The notes: a model not told the origin generated them from the sequence alone. A stretch of 64,000 nt of DNA from Alkalibacillus flavidus (GCF_040545925.1 NZ_JBEPMX010000006.1:1-64000); one strand, 5' to 3'; positions 50,864-60,255 are shown, counted from the first letter of the stretch. A program made the numbers and translations.

Positions 50864-51427
50864 TTACAGCTGCTCTTCACCCGCTTCATAACACGACTCA
50901 TACTCTTCTTGCAGGATCAAACTTTGGCAGGCGTAATTTAAATCATAGTACAACTCATCGTCAACATCAAGCACCGTTGACCGTCTTGATTCAACATAGC
51001 CTGGTTGTTCATTTAACACGAATAACTCATCACCATCGACCCAATTCATGTCAAAGACTGCTTGGGCATTACTATAATAGACGACGCGACGTTCGAATGT
51101 CTCTAAACTTTGCACTTCGATAAAGACATCTTTTTCTTCGGCTGCCCCGCCATAAGAATTATAATAAGCATATGCGACATAATCATTATTCGGGGAGGTC
51201 ACTGGCAACATGACGTCTTCTAACCTTGTCCGTTCGATATAATCAAACGTAAATAAATACTGCTGACTGATGAATATCGACCCTGTTGCAAACACGAGCA
51301 TGACAAATAGAACGACCCATTTTTTCACTGGTTCGTGCCCGACGATTAACATGACAATACACGCTACCATAACAACAACCGTCATGAATGCCGAAATATA
51401 CAGCAGCAAATTGATTAAAATATGCAT
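50864..51427 (-). CDS. DUF5412-like membrane protein (paralogue 1)
   Basis: 187 aa from ATG 51427 (after GGGAGGG). Same plan as its neighbour: two helices (about 5-32 and 38-58), YLFTFDYIE, AYAYYNSYGGAAEEKDVFIEV, VVYYSNAQAVFDMNW, and a matching pair of C-terminal cysteines. Tandem duplication is evident. The stop is next to array B4. Confidence 0.75.
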   Translation of the reverse strand: MHILINLLLYISAFMTVVVMVACIVMLIVGHEPVKKWVVLFVMLVFATGSIFISQQYLFTFDYIERTRLEDVMLPVTSPNNDYVAYAYYNSYGGAAEEKDVFIEVQSLETFERRVVYYSNAQAVFDMNWVDGDELFVLNEQPGYVESRRSTVLDVDDELYYDLNYACQSLILQEEYESCYEAGEEQL

Positions 51428-51608
51428 CGAAGCCCTCCCGCCTGTTGAGACTTTAAATGCCCTCACCTACATATACCCGACTACAGATCATCTCTATTTT
51501 ATCAGTATTTATTTGTAAAAATAAAAAAGTTTTCCAAAAGGTTACGTTGGCAACTCGTCCGTTAAACGCGTTATACTATCCCTACTAAGAAAAGTGAGGT
51601 GTGACGCC

Positions 51609-51776
51609 ATGAAACGACTCTTAATGATTGCGTTAATTTTCGTGACGGCCGTATTAGCTGGCCTAAACAGATTATATGACTCACCGTGGCTTTATTGGGT
51701 ATCACTCATCGCAATTTTAATCACGTTAACGATTGTCGTGACAGCAGGGGTTAAACGAAACAAGCGTGATGGTTAA
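51609..51776 (+). CDS. 55-aa two-TM membrane protein
   Basis: Two helices (about 3-18 and 27-46) and a basic tail. ATG 51609 follows GTGAGGTG; a promoter-like TTGGCA-18-TTATAC lies upstream. The stop overlaps the convergent lipoprotein stop by a few bases. Unrecognised family. Confidence 0.7.
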   Translation: MKRLLMIALIFVTAVLAGLNRLYDSPWLYWVSLIAILITLTIVVTAGVKRNKRDG

Positions 51777-52225
51777 CGGCTTATTTTTTGGTTAAAAAAG
51801 ATTTCCTTCACCGTTTCCCCATCGACTTTGTTATAAAATTGCACACCATCTGCTTGTAAATGGACTTCGAGCTGGCCGTTATTGCCATAGCGGTCAGCGT
51901 TATAATCAAACACACCTTGACCATCACGTAATCCGTCGAGTGGTCCGAGCATCGATTTCAAGACGCGCCCGTCATAATCCATTAAATCATATTGAATTTC
52001 ATAACCGTCTTCACTTTCTTGTAAACGCAGCTGTTCATAACCACTGCCTTCTCCTTTATACGTCGACCACGTGCCTAAATACGCCGAAACGTCAGATGGT
52101 TTACTCGTCTCGAACGGTTTCAACGCTTCGGCCATTTGATCGGACTCATTAGCCTCAGTCGCATCACCATTTTGGCACGCTGCAAGTAATATCATCAAAA
52201 AAATCGTTATTCCTATACGTGTCAC
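51773..52225 (-). CDS. lipoprotein of unknown function
   Basis: 150 aa. The signal peptide ends in LLAAC (Cys 17); an acidic linker and a beta-rich domain with VSAYLGTWSTYKGEGSGYEQL follow. GTG 52225 follows AAAGGAGG. Perhaps a lipocalin-like or YceI-like small barrel, but the family is not recognised. Confidence 0.7.
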   Translation of the reverse strand: MTRIGITIFLMILLAACQNGDATEANESDQMAEALKPFETSKPSDVSAYLGTWSTYKGEGSGYEQLRLQESEDGYEIQYDLMDYDGRVLKSMLGPLDGLRDGQGVFDYNADRYGNNGQLEVHLQADGVQFYNKVDGETVKEIFFNQKISR

Positions 52226-52380
52226 GTTCGTACCTCCTTTGGCATCTTTTTCTATTATATATCAATTCATGCAAAAACCATATCCGTCACGAAATTTTCA
52301 CCCGAATAGTAACCATTTTAATTAAAAATATTGATCAAAAAGCGTACAATAGAAGCAGCATGGTGAAAGGACGTATGTCG

Positions 52381-54093
52381 ATGTCATTATTAAAATCTTA
52401 CTTATCCCGGCACTATATCATCCAGTTAGCCGGCGTCCATCTATTATTAGCGACGATGATCCTATTACAAGCTTACGTCATCGTCTCGATTATTGATTCG
52501 GTATTTTTGCAGGATGCTGGTTTTCTAGACGTCCTCGTCAGTTTAATCGGTTTGCTTGCGATTATATCGGCACGCGCTGTTTTGACCTTCACCTCAGGTC
52601 GAATCGGCATAACGTTAGCGAAAAAAGCTAAAACAAGTATGCGCTCGCACTTATTACAACATTATACGAATCAACCGATCGAACTGGCGGCACAAGGCCG
52701 ATCAGGTGAAAAAATCGCCACGTTATTGAATACGGTCGATCAAACAGACGCCTATTACCGTGAGTATATACCGCAGATGGTCCGTGCTTCGGTTGTCCCA
52801 CTTGCGATTTTGATCATGATGGCGATCTACAACTGGCCATCAGCGTTAATTGTGCTCATTACTGCGCCGTTCATTCCGATTTTCATGGCGATCATCGGGC
52901 TTAAAACACGCGACAAATCTGAAGAACAATTGAACGCGTTATCAAATTTTTCAGGTCAATTTCTCGACTCATTGCAAGGTTTAACAACATTATCTCTATT
53001 CGGGCGAGCCCAACAAGAACAAACGTTAATTGAAAAACGAAGTAATCAATTTCGTGATGCAACGTTAGGTGTTTTAAAAGTCGCATTTACGTCAGCTTTT
53101 ATGATGGAGCTCATTTCGATGTTAAGTATTGGCTTGATCGCGTTAGAACTTGCGGTCGGCCTCATCATTTTTGATTCGATTGCGTTTACAACCGCATTTT
53201 TCATCTTGTTATTAGCTCCTGAATTTTATATCGCGTTAAAAGACTTAAGCAGCGCCTTTCACGCAGGACGAGAAAGCATAACAGCAGGCAAATCCATTGA
53301 GGCTGTATTAGACGAATCGAAACACCCTGTCGCATGGGGCCAGCAAACGATTGTGTCGGTTCCACCGCGAATGACACTGGATCACGTATCATTCGCTTAT
53401 GATGACGTTGACATACTGAAAAATATATCTGCGACGATCGAAGCCGGCCAAAACATCGCAGTAGTTGGACCGAGTGGAGCCGGCAAAACAACATTGTTAA
53501 ACGTCATCGCAGGACTACTGCCCATACAACATGGCCGAATTAACGTCAATTCACTCAAACAACACGAATTACGCGAAGACGTCTGGTTTCGCCAATTAAG
53601 CTATATTACACAGTCACCGTATATTTTTTCAGGATCGATTTACGACAATATTGCGATTAGTCAACCTGATGCACCAGTCGATGACGTTTATGATGCCGCT
53701 AAACGCGCTGGATTACAGTCGTTAATTGATTCACTCGACTCAGGGATTGAAACCGTTGTTGGCGACGGGGGCCGCGGGTTATCAGGTGGCGAAAAACAAC
53801 GCCTTGCTTTAGCGCGCGCCTTTTTGAAACAACCATCGCTTATTTTATTCGATGAACCTACGACAGGACTAGACTTAAAAACTGAGCAACTGTTATCACA
53901 AGCCATCCATGACTTAAGTACGAATGCCACCGTCATAACTGTCGCGCACCGCATTCATACGATACAAGCGGCCGATCAAATCATCGTCTTAAATGACGGC
54001 GAGTTGATCGCATCCGGCACTGATGCGTCGTTAAAACATTCGAGCAGCGCATACCGCGCGTTACTCGGGATTGATGGAGGTGTTAACGCATGA
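52381..54093 (+). CDS. cydD: CydD, thiol-reductant ABC exporter subunit
   Basis: 570 aa: six-helix ABC exporter membrane domain (about 15-315) and ATPase domain with GPSGAGKTT near 367, signature LSGGEKQR near 472 and Walker B LILFDEPTTGLD near 495. With CydC it exports cysteine/glutathione and is needed to assemble cytochrome bd. ATG 52381 lies nine bases after AAAGGA; earlier in-frame starts are weaker. The stop overlaps cydC (ATGA). Confidence 0.93.
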   Translation: MSLLKSYLSRHYIIQLAGVHLLLATMILLQAYVIVSIIDSVFLQDAGFLDVLVSLIGLLAIISARAVLTFTSGRIGITLAKKAKTSMRSHLLQHYTNQPIELAAQGRSGEKIATLLNTVDQTDAYYREYIPQMVRASVVPLAILIMMAIYNWPSALIVLITAPFIPIFMAIIGLKTRDKSEEQLNALSNFSGQFLDSLQGLTTLSLFGRAQQEQTLIEKRSNQFRDATLGVLKVAFTSAFMMELISMLSIGLIALELAVGLIIFDSIAFTTAFFILLLAPEFYIALKDLSSAFHAGRESITAGKSIEAVLDESKHPVAWGQQTIVSVPPRMTLDHVSFAYDDVDILKNISATIEAGQNIAVVGPSGAGKTTLLNVIAGLLPIQHGRINVNSLKQHELREDVWFRQLSYITQSPYIFSGSIYDNIAISQPDAPVDDVYDAAKRAGLQSLIDSLDSGIETVVGDGGRGLSGGEKQRLALARAFLKQPSLILFDEPTTGLDLKTEQLLSQAIHDLSTNATVITVAHRIHTIQAADQIIVLNDGELIASGTDASLKHSSSAYRALLGIDGGVNA

Positions 54094-55778
54094 ATGGGTT
54101 ACAAGCAGTCATAACGCAATTAATGAAAGAAAAGCGCGACGTCCTCATCTCGATTCTGTTTGGCTTTATCGCAGGCATTGCCGCAGTCGGCTTATTTTCA
54201 GCAAGCGGCTATTTGATCTCACAAGCCGCTTTAGGAGTCCCGATTTATGCGTTAACGATCGTCATCGCAACGGTTAAATTATTAGGGTTTACGAGAGCAG
54301 GGTCACGTTATGTTGAGCGACTCATCTCACACCGCGCGACGTTTTCGATGTTAAAGCATATTCGCGTCCACTTTTTTGACCGGTTACAGCAATTATCACC
54401 TGCGAGATTACAACGTCTGAAATCGGGTGACTTGCTGTCGCGAGCGGTTAATGACGTTGAATCGCTGCAGAATGTCTTTTTACGCGTCATCTATCCGCCG
54501 ATTGTGCTCGTCTTGATCTTTTTCGCGACGATTTTGTTTACGGCCTATTTTTCCGTATGGATGGCGATATGGCTCATCATCGGTTTAAGCTTATCGCTCG
54601 TTATTCTCCCGGCGTTATTTGCTTGGCTACAAAGTGCAACAGATGAATCAACCGCCGAGCAAGCGAGCGCTCTGACAGCTGAGGCGACTGACATGTTATA
54701 CGGTTATCAAGATTTAACGATTCATCAAAACATGCAAGCTCGTCAAGACGCTTTCGCCGATTTAAACGATGATTACGAAAACGCGATCGCTCGCAGTCGC
54801 GTGCGTGAACTCGTCCATCAGGTGCTTGATGGTTGGGTCGGGTTTGCGATGGCGTGGGGTGTGCTGGCAATCGGCAGTTATTTAAGTGCAGCGGGTCAGT
54901 TTGATGCGGTGTTGCTTGCGATGTTTATGTTGCTCACACTCACTGTGTTTGAAAACACATCACCGATGGCTGCCTTCCCGCAATATTTTCGCGACAACAA
55001 ACAAGCAGCCGATCGTTTGTATACGTTAGATCAGCCAGACGAAGCAGGTGGCAACACGCTTCAAACACCTATCACTCATATTGATTTTGATCACGTCACA
55101 TTTACGTATCCCGGCGAAGAGCGCGCCACGCTTCATAACGTGTCTTTGTCGGTTGAACCTGGATCAAAAACGGCGATTATTGGAGCAAGCGGATCCGGGA
55201 AAACGACAGTGCTACAATTATTGTTGAAACTCGAACACGTCGAGTCCGGATCGATTCAACTAAACGGTGAGTCGATTCACACTATTCAAGCTGATTCTAT
55301 TTGGGACGTTTCGAACGTCGTGATGCAAGAAGACGCGTTTTTCCAAGGGACGATCCGTGATAATCTATTGTCTGATGCGAGTGACGAATCGCTAAATGAG
55401 GCGCTACGTTTAGCTGCACTCGATTCGTTTACATTAGACGATCCAGTTTATGAAAAAGGCGACAATTTATCAGGTGGCGAAAAACAACGGCTCGCCCTCG
55501 CACGCGTCTTTCTCCGTGACGCTTCATTGTGGTTACTCGATGAGCCGACATCATCGCTCGACCGCGTGACCGCTGAACGCGTCTTACATCACGTTTATGA
55601 TCGAGCGCAAAACGACACGCTTATATTGGTCAGTCATGATTTAACTGGCTTAGACCAATTCGATCAGATCATTGTCATGGACCATGGCGAAGTCGTCGAA
55701 ACCGGCGACTACGATAGTTTAATGGACAAGCAAGGTTACCTTTATCAATTAAAACAAATCGAAGCGGCCACGCTCTAA
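54090..55778 (+). CDS. cydC: CydC, thiol-reductant ABC exporter subunit
   Basis: 562 aa: exporter membrane domain (about 15-310; FSASGYLISQAALGVPIYAL near 30) and ATPase domain with GASGSGKTT near 365, LSGGEKQR near 460 and WLLDEPTSSLD near 482. Partner of CydD. It faces the cydABS operon, which makes the oxidase this exporter helps assemble. Confidence 0.93.
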   Translation: MNGLQAVITQLMKEKRDVLISILFGFIAGIAAVGLFSASGYLISQAALGVPIYALTIVIATVKLLGFTRAGSRYVERLISHRATFSMLKHIRVHFFDRLQQLSPARLQRLKSGDLLSRAVNDVESLQNVFLRVIYPPIVLVLIFFATILFTAYFSVWMAIWLIIGLSLSLVILPALFAWLQSATDESTAEQASALTAEATDMLYGYQDLTIHQNMQARQDAFADLNDDYENAIARSRVRELVHQVLDGWVGFAMAWGVLAIGSYLSAAGQFDAVLLAMFMLLTLTVFENTSPMAAFPQYFRDNKQAADRLYTLDQPDEAGGNTLQTPITHIDFDHVTFTYPGEERATLHNVSLSVEPGSKTAIIGASGSGKTTVLQLLLKLEHVESGSIQLNGESIHTIQADSIWDVSNVVMQEDAFFQGTIRDNLLSDASDESLNEALRLAALDSFTLDDPVYEKGDNLSGGEKQRLALARVFLRDASLWLLDEPTSSLDRVTAERVLHHVYDRAQNDTLILVSHDLTGLDQFDQIIVMDHGEVVETGDYDSLMDKQGYLYQLKQIEAATL

Positions 55779-55797
55779 CGCGTCGCCGCTTTTTTTG
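55762..55797 (+). terminator. terminator of cydDC
   Basis: AAGCGGC / GCCGCTT outer stem with the stop codon in the loop region, then T7. Confidence 0.75.
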
Positions 55798-55809
55798 GCT
55801 TTACTTATC

Positions 55810-55908
55810 ACTTTTGAAATAACTCATACTAGTTATTTCAAAACTCCACCTATTTATCAAATAAGTCACCTGATTTATCTCATAAATCAAGCGACTTATT
55901 TCAAAACC
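55810..55908. repeat. family A 21-bp-register repeat array (A8)
   Basis: Core starts at 55833, 55854, 55875 and 55896 plus an inverted copy centred at 55816, on one grid. The array lies between the terminators of the convergent cydDC and cydABS operons. Confidence 0.88.
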
Positions 55909-55922
55909 TAATGACCCAATAG

Positions 55923-55950
55923 AAAAAACTTGGCTGCGGCCAAGTTTTCT
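55923..55950 (-). terminator. terminator of cydABS
   Basis: AAAACTTGGC / GCCAAGTTTT stem with a T6 run on the minus strand. Confidence 0.88.
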
Positions 55951-55962
55951 CTATTTAATCTA

Positions 55963-56058
55963 TTAATTTTTCCCGCCAGGCAAAGCAATCCAAAACGCCA
56001 TGCCAGTTGCTCCGATTAACACTAAAAACGGCGCGTACGTAATTAAAAAGTCTGTCAT
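55963..56058 (-). CDS. cydS: CydS, small subunit of cytochrome bd
   Basis: 31 aa: one helix, opening MTDFLITYAP and then LVLIGATGMAFWIALPGG. It strongly resembles the CydS subunit found in the Geobacillus bd oxidase structure (which opens MQTFLIMYAP). ATG 56058 follows AAGGAGCG and lies 14 bp after cydB. Expected to pack against CydA and stabilise the heme region. Confidence 0.88.
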   Translation of the reverse strand: MTDFLITYAPFLVLIGATGMAFWIALPGGKN

Positions 56059-56072
56059 ACAACTCACGCTCC

Positions 56073-57086
56073 TTATTTTTCACCTGAAACATACTTATCA
56101 TCAAACAAGAATAGACGCATCAATAAATAGAGCGACGGCACGAGTAACAACAAACCTGCGACAAAGGCAATAATTAACGCGATCGCCATCGAATCGTTCG
56201 TCACACTATCAGACACCGTCAGATGTGGGTATAACAAGTACGGATACTTGGAAATACCATAAGCGAAAAACGCAAAGGCAAATTGACCGATCAATAACAG
56301 AAATGCCGTACCATAACGACGTTTTTGCCAAATTAACCAGACACTAATCGCAAAAAAGATAAACGAAATAGCGAACATCCACCATAAATTCATGAGCGAG
56401 TCAAAATGCTCCGGGTTGTGCGAGCGCAATTCATAAATAATGCCACTCGCTGTCACAATCGTCGGAAGCGCCCAAATAAGCGCATATTTTCTCAGTAATT
56501 GCGTCGCTTCCACATCACCAGCCCGGTTCGCATACCACGTCAGAAACACAGCGGAAATATACAACACGGCGATCACACTAAGGACAACGATACTCCACGT
56601 GAGCGGACTCGAAAAAAGCGCCCAATAATCAAGTTCAGGTCGGCCGTTGATCATATCAACAAATCCGCCTTCCGACACCGTAAGCACGACGGAAAATGAT
56701 GCCGGTATGACGAGCCCTGTTGCACCGTACATAAACGCATAACCGCGATGGCCTTTCGTTCCATACGTTTCAAATGCATAATACGACCCACGGATTGCGA
56801 GCAATATAATCGAAATACTGACCGGCACTAATAAAATACTGCCATAATAATACGCCGATGACGGGAAAAACCCGACAATTCCGACGAAGAAAAAGACTAA
56901 AAAGACGTTCGTCACTTCCCAAACGGGTGACAAATACCGTTGAATAACTTTCGTTAAAATCCGATCTTTCCCCGTAATAATACTATAAGCGTTGAAGAAC
57001 CCAGCGCCAAAATCGACAGAGGCAACGATCACGTAACCAAACAAGAATGTCCATAACACAGCCATTCCGATTATTTCATAACTCAT
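56073..57086 (-). CDS. cydB: cytochrome bd ubiquinol/menaquinol oxidase subunit II
   Basis: 337 aa, eight or nine helices. Opens with a VLWTFLFGYVIVASVDFGAG segment and has SPVWEVTNVFLVFFFVGIVGFFP near 50-75, both typical of CydB. Its ATG overlaps the cydA stop. Structural partner of CydA. Confidence 0.94.
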   Translation of the reverse strand: MSYEIIGMAVLWTFLFGYVIVASVDFGAGFFNAYSIITGKDRILTKVIQRYLSPVWEVTNVFLVFFFVGIVGFFPSSAYYYGSILLVPVSISIILLAIRGSYYAFETYGTKGHRGYAFMYGATGLVIPASFSVVLTVSEGGFVDMINGRPELDYWALFSSPLTWSIVVLSVIAVLYISAVFLTWYANRAGDVEATQLLRKYALIWALPTIVTASGIIYELRSHNPEHFDSLMNLWWMFAISFIFFAISVWLIWQKRRYGTAFLLLIGQFAFAFFAYGISKYPYLLYPHLTVSDSVTNDSMAIALIIAFVAGLLLLVPSLYLLMRLFLFDDKYVSGEK

Positions 57087-58423
57087 GAACGGCCACCTCC
57101 TTGCTCGCCAAGCTCTGATTCAACAGGATTATCTTTGAAAATCTTATTCAATACAACCGCAACCCCGATACCTAAAATCAAATAAAGCGCGGCAAATGCG
57201 ACAAACATATGCCCAACATAAGCACTTTGCGTCGCGGCTTCATCGACTGTCATCACACCGCGTAAAATCCACGGCTGACGGCCCAACTCAGCCATCCACC
57301 AACCCGCTTCAATCGCTAAAATCGACAGTGGGCCGCCTGCTAAGATCAGCCAACGCATCAGCTTCGATGACGCAACCGACCAACCACGCCACGAGGCAAA
57401 CCAATAGATGAGCGACAAGCCGATCATAAACATGCCTATCGTAATCATCGTGTCAAAGAAGTAATGGACGAATAACGGCGGTCGTTCATCTTCAGGCGTT
57501 TCATTTAATCCTTCTACTTCTGAAAACGGATCATTATGGGCTAAAACACTGAGTGCATACGGTACCTCAATCGCATACTTCGGCTCTTGGTCATCACCCA
57601 GCACCCCGTATAACACAAGGGGCGCGCCTTCTTCTGTTTCGAAATGCCATTCAGCGGCAGCTAACTTCTCTGGCTGATGCTCGGCTAAATATTTACCCGA
57701 AAAATCACCGATAATCGCGGTCGCAACCGCAAAGACGAGACCAATTTTCATCGTTAAATGTAATGCTTTTTTATGGTACTCGTGATTCGAGCTACGCAAC
57801 AATTTATACGCAGCGACAGCAGCTAACACAAATGCTGACGTCATAAAGGCTGTCGAAATGACGTGTGTTACTTTCGTCGGCGTCGCAGTGTTAAACATCG
57901 CCTCAATCGGGTTCACGCCTGTCATTTGCCCATCTATAATACTAAATCCTTCTGGCGAATTCATAAAACCGTTCACCGTTGTGATGAAAAACGCTGACAT
58001 GGCCGCACCAATCGCAACAGGAACCAATAACAGTAAATGTTTCTTTTGATTTTCAAACCGGTCCCATGTGTATAAATAAATCCCGAGGAAAATGGCTTCA
58101 AAGAAAAACGCAAATACTTCCATAAAGAGCGGTAGCGCGATAACGTGACCTGCCAGTTGCATAAATTCAGGCCATAAAAGCGACAGTTGCAATCCAATCG
58201 CTGTACCTGTCACAACACCGACAGCGACTAAGACGACAAATCCGCGCGCCCACCGTCTCGCTAACATAATATAATGCAAATCATTTCGTTTAATGCCGAC
58301 CCACTGCGCGATCATGATCATCAGTGGGACACCCACTCCCAACGTCGCAAATATAATGTGGAATGTTAACGTGAGTAGTGTTAACATCCGGCTTCCGAAC
58401 ACCGGATCTTCAAATAAAAGCAT
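57083..58423 (-). CDS. cydA: cytochrome bd oxidase subunit I (short Q-loop type)
   Basis: 446 aa, nine helices. Heme-ligand candidates are His in TFHIIFATLGVG near 22 and His in TKVTHVISTAF near 187, plus Met in the FFDTMITIGMFMIGL helix. The conserved GWWMAELGRQPW is near 375. The Q-loop is short, as in Bacillus bd enzymes. It reduces oxygen with menaquinol at low oxygen. ATG 58423 follows AAGGAGGG; a Rex-like site lies 120 bp upstream. Confidence 0.95.
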   Translation of the reverse strand: MLLFEDPVFGSRMLTLLTLTFHIIFATLGVGVPLMIMIAQWVGIKRNDLHYIMLARRWARGFVVLVAVGVVTGTAIGLQLSLLWPEFMQLAGHVIALPLFMEVFAFFFEAIFLGIYLYTWDRFENQKKHLLLLVPVAIGAAMSAFFITTVNGFMNSPEGFSIIDGQMTGVNPIEAMFNTATPTKVTHVISTAFMTSAFVLAAVAAYKLLRSSNHEYHKKALHLTMKIGLVFAVATAIIGDFSGKYLAEHQPEKLAAAEWHFETEEGAPLVLYGVLGDDQEPKYAIEVPYALSVLAHNDPFSEVEGLNETPEDERPPLFVHYFFDTMITIGMFMIGLSLIYWFASWRGWSVASSKLMRWLILAGGPLSILAIEAGWWMAELGRQPWILRGVMTVDEAATQSAYVGHMFVAFAALYLILGIGVAVVLNKIFKDNPVESELGEQGGGRS

Positions 58424-58732
58424 GACTCTCCCTCCTTAACAAGGGGCCTAATTTATAAATCACTTATAATCTTATTGTACCCGATTCAGCGACTATCAAA
58501 GCCATTATTTCGTGATAAATTTTTGGCGAGCGTGTGATGATTTTGTGAAATCCATCACATTTGACTTTTGACCTATTGTTTCGACAAAATAACATATCGT
58601 TCGACAATCGGAATCCACACCTTTTGACTATTTTTTGATTATCCGTGCTATTTTAATAGAATCATAGATTATTTTGTCTTATAATAACGATACACCATTC
58701 ACATAATTCTTGCCAAATGAGGAGGCATTGCT
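58424..58732. other. 309-bp divergent control region of cydABS and the SH3b gene
   Basis: It holds the Rex-like box, further TTCGACAA-type direct repeats (about 58579-58608) and A/T-rich promoter sequence for the SH3b gene. No coding sequence was seen. Confidence 0.6.
58543..58560. promoter_or_regulatory. Rex operator candidate upstream of cydA
   Basis: TTGTGAAATCCATCACAT, close to the Rex consensus TTGTGAA-N4-TTCACAA. In B. subtilis the redox sensor Rex represses cyd genes when NADH is low. Confidence 0.6.
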
Positions 58733-59614
58733 GTGTTTCGAATATGGTTCAGCATAACCTTAATGACTGCGCTCTTAATCGGCGCCTTCACAGTCCCTAC
58801 CAACTCCTCAGAAACGACAAAAGCATCGGGAGATCTCCACACAATCTCCAGCTATGACTTACAACATAAATCCTACATGACGATTATACCTAAACAGAAT
58901 CGCGTTACTTTTGAAACTAAAGCCCACGAAGGCACATACGTCGCGACAACCGAGCTTAATTTACGGACAGGTCCAGCTACATCATTTGAAGCGAAAACGA
59001 CGTTAACACCAAACGTTAGCGTCACCGCAAACGCGAAAGCCATAGTCGATGACAAGACGTGGTACCGTATCACACATCACGATAACGACTATTGGGCGTC
59101 AGCTGCTTATTTAACAACGCCGTCATTACAAAAGCAAAAATCACAACAGTCCCCATCAACTAAAACTCAATCCAGGACAGCAAATGAAACAACATTCAAT
59201 CCTATGACCATTTATGTAAACGGCCAACAAATTCCTTATGAAAACGGCGGGCGAGCGAACGGTCAAGCGATCATTGACAGTCGTCAAGTTGCGTCCACAT
59301 GGGGTGGTGCGGAAACATTTAGCGGAACAGATGGCTTAAACACGCACTTTATCGGACATAACCCCGGTGTGTTTAACGGTATTTGGCATGCGACATCGTT
59401 TATCATTACCGATCAAAACGGACATGCTTATCAATACGACGTGAACCGTGTCTATCAAGTAGATGAACATGCTATCGGCATGGAAAACGGCACCGATTAT
59501 TGGGACCGGATCACGGGTACGTCAGGTGGTGAGCGCGTGATCTTTCAAGCGTGTACAACAGATGACAACACAATCAATTGGATTATTGAAGCTGATTTTG
59601 TTCAATCGATGTGA
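58733..59614 (+). CDS. exported SH3b protein with sortase-like C-terminal domain
   Basis: 293 aa: signal peptide (about 1-22), bacterial SH3 domain (about 68-127; TELNLRTGPATSF), Gln/Ser/Thr linker, then a domain (about 158-291) laid out like a sortase: THFIGHNPGVF with His 209, GHAYQYDVNRVYQV, and VIFQACTTDD with Cys 274. The Arg that normally follows the sortase Cys is not evident, so transpeptidation is uncertain. GTG 58733 follows GAGGAGG. No LPXTG substrate is nearby. Confidence 0.65.
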   Translation: MFRIWFSITLMTALLIGAFTVPTNSSETTKASGDLHTISSYDLQHKSYMTIIPKQNRVTFETKAHEGTYVATTELNLRTGPATSFEAKTTLTPNVSVTANAKAIVDDKTWYRITHHDNDYWASAAYLTTPSLQKQKSQQSPSTKTQSRTANETTFNPMTIYVNGQQIPYENGGRANGQAIIDSRQVASTWGGAETFSGTDGLNTHFIGHNPGVFNGIWHATSFIITDQNGHAYQYDVNRVYQVDEHAIGMENGTDYWDRITGTSGGERVIFQACTTDDNTINWIIEADFVQSM

Positions 59615-59671
59615 CAGCCCAACCATTTCCCTATATAATAGAGATAGATATTTGAAATGAGGAGGATTTGT

Positions 59672-60055
59672 ATGGCTGAAGGCACATTTGCAACAGCGAT
59701 TAACTGCATGGACGGGCGTACGCAAGAGCCAGTCATTCAGTGGATGAAACAACAATATAACGTCGACTACGTGGATCAAATTAACGAAGCCGGCCCGAAC
59801 AAAGCATTGCTTCAAGGTGATGCGAAAATGATCGAATCGATTAAACAAAAACTATCGATCTCAAATCAAGGACATGGCTCACAAGCACTTGCCATTGTCG
59901 GGCACCACGACTGCGCCGGTAACCCGGTCGACAAACCTGAAAAAGTTGAACAAATTAAACAAGGCGTCGCCCTCGTACGTAGCTGGGGATATGACATGGA
60001 TATCGTCGGGTTGTACGTAAACGACGATTGGGAAGTCGAACATATTACCACCTAA
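59672..60055 (+). CDS. short beta-carbonic-anhydrase-like protein
   Basis: 127 aa. INCMDGRTQ gives the C-x-D-x-R motif (Cys 12, Asp 14, Arg 16) and GHHDCAGNP gives H-x2-C (His 78, Cys 81), the zinc set of beta-class carbonic anhydrases. At well under the usual 190-230 aa it lacks the C-terminal part. It could be a reduced enzyme or a zinc-binding relative. ATG 59672 follows GAGGAGG; the ATG at 59657 overlaps that site. Confidence 0.7.
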   Translation: MAEGTFATAINCMDGRTQEPVIQWMKQQYNVDYVDQINEAGPNKALLQGDAKMIESIKQKLSISNQGHGSQALAIVGHHDCAGNPVDKPEKVEQIKQGVALVRSWGYDMDIVGLYVNDDWEVEHITT

Positions 60056-60057
60056 AA

Positions 60058-60115
60058 TAAAACGGAGCGGAAGCCACGACTTATGCAGTCTGGCTTCCGC
60101 TCCGTTTTTCCTTAC
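60058..60115 (+). terminator. terminator after the carbonic-anhydrase-like gene
   Basis: Very long stem AAACGGAGCGGAAGCCA / TGGCTTCCGCTCCGTTT with a T5 run. Confidence 0.92.
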
Positions 60116-60121
60116 CACTTG

Positions 60122-60228
60122 TCAGTTATTAAATAACTGCTCCAACTTATGAAATAACTACACCCATTTTTGAAATAAATCCACTAACTTTTAAAATAAC
60201 TCAGCTAATTTATTTCAAAAATACCTTC
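60122..60228. repeat. family A repeat array (A9)
   Basis: About five cores (TTATTAAATAACT, TTATGAAATAACT, TTTTGAAATAAAT and others) between two convergent genes. More divergent than A3 or A8. Confidence 0.75.
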
Positions 60229-60255
60229 TCTTTCTTTTAACGAGAGGCCTCTTGT

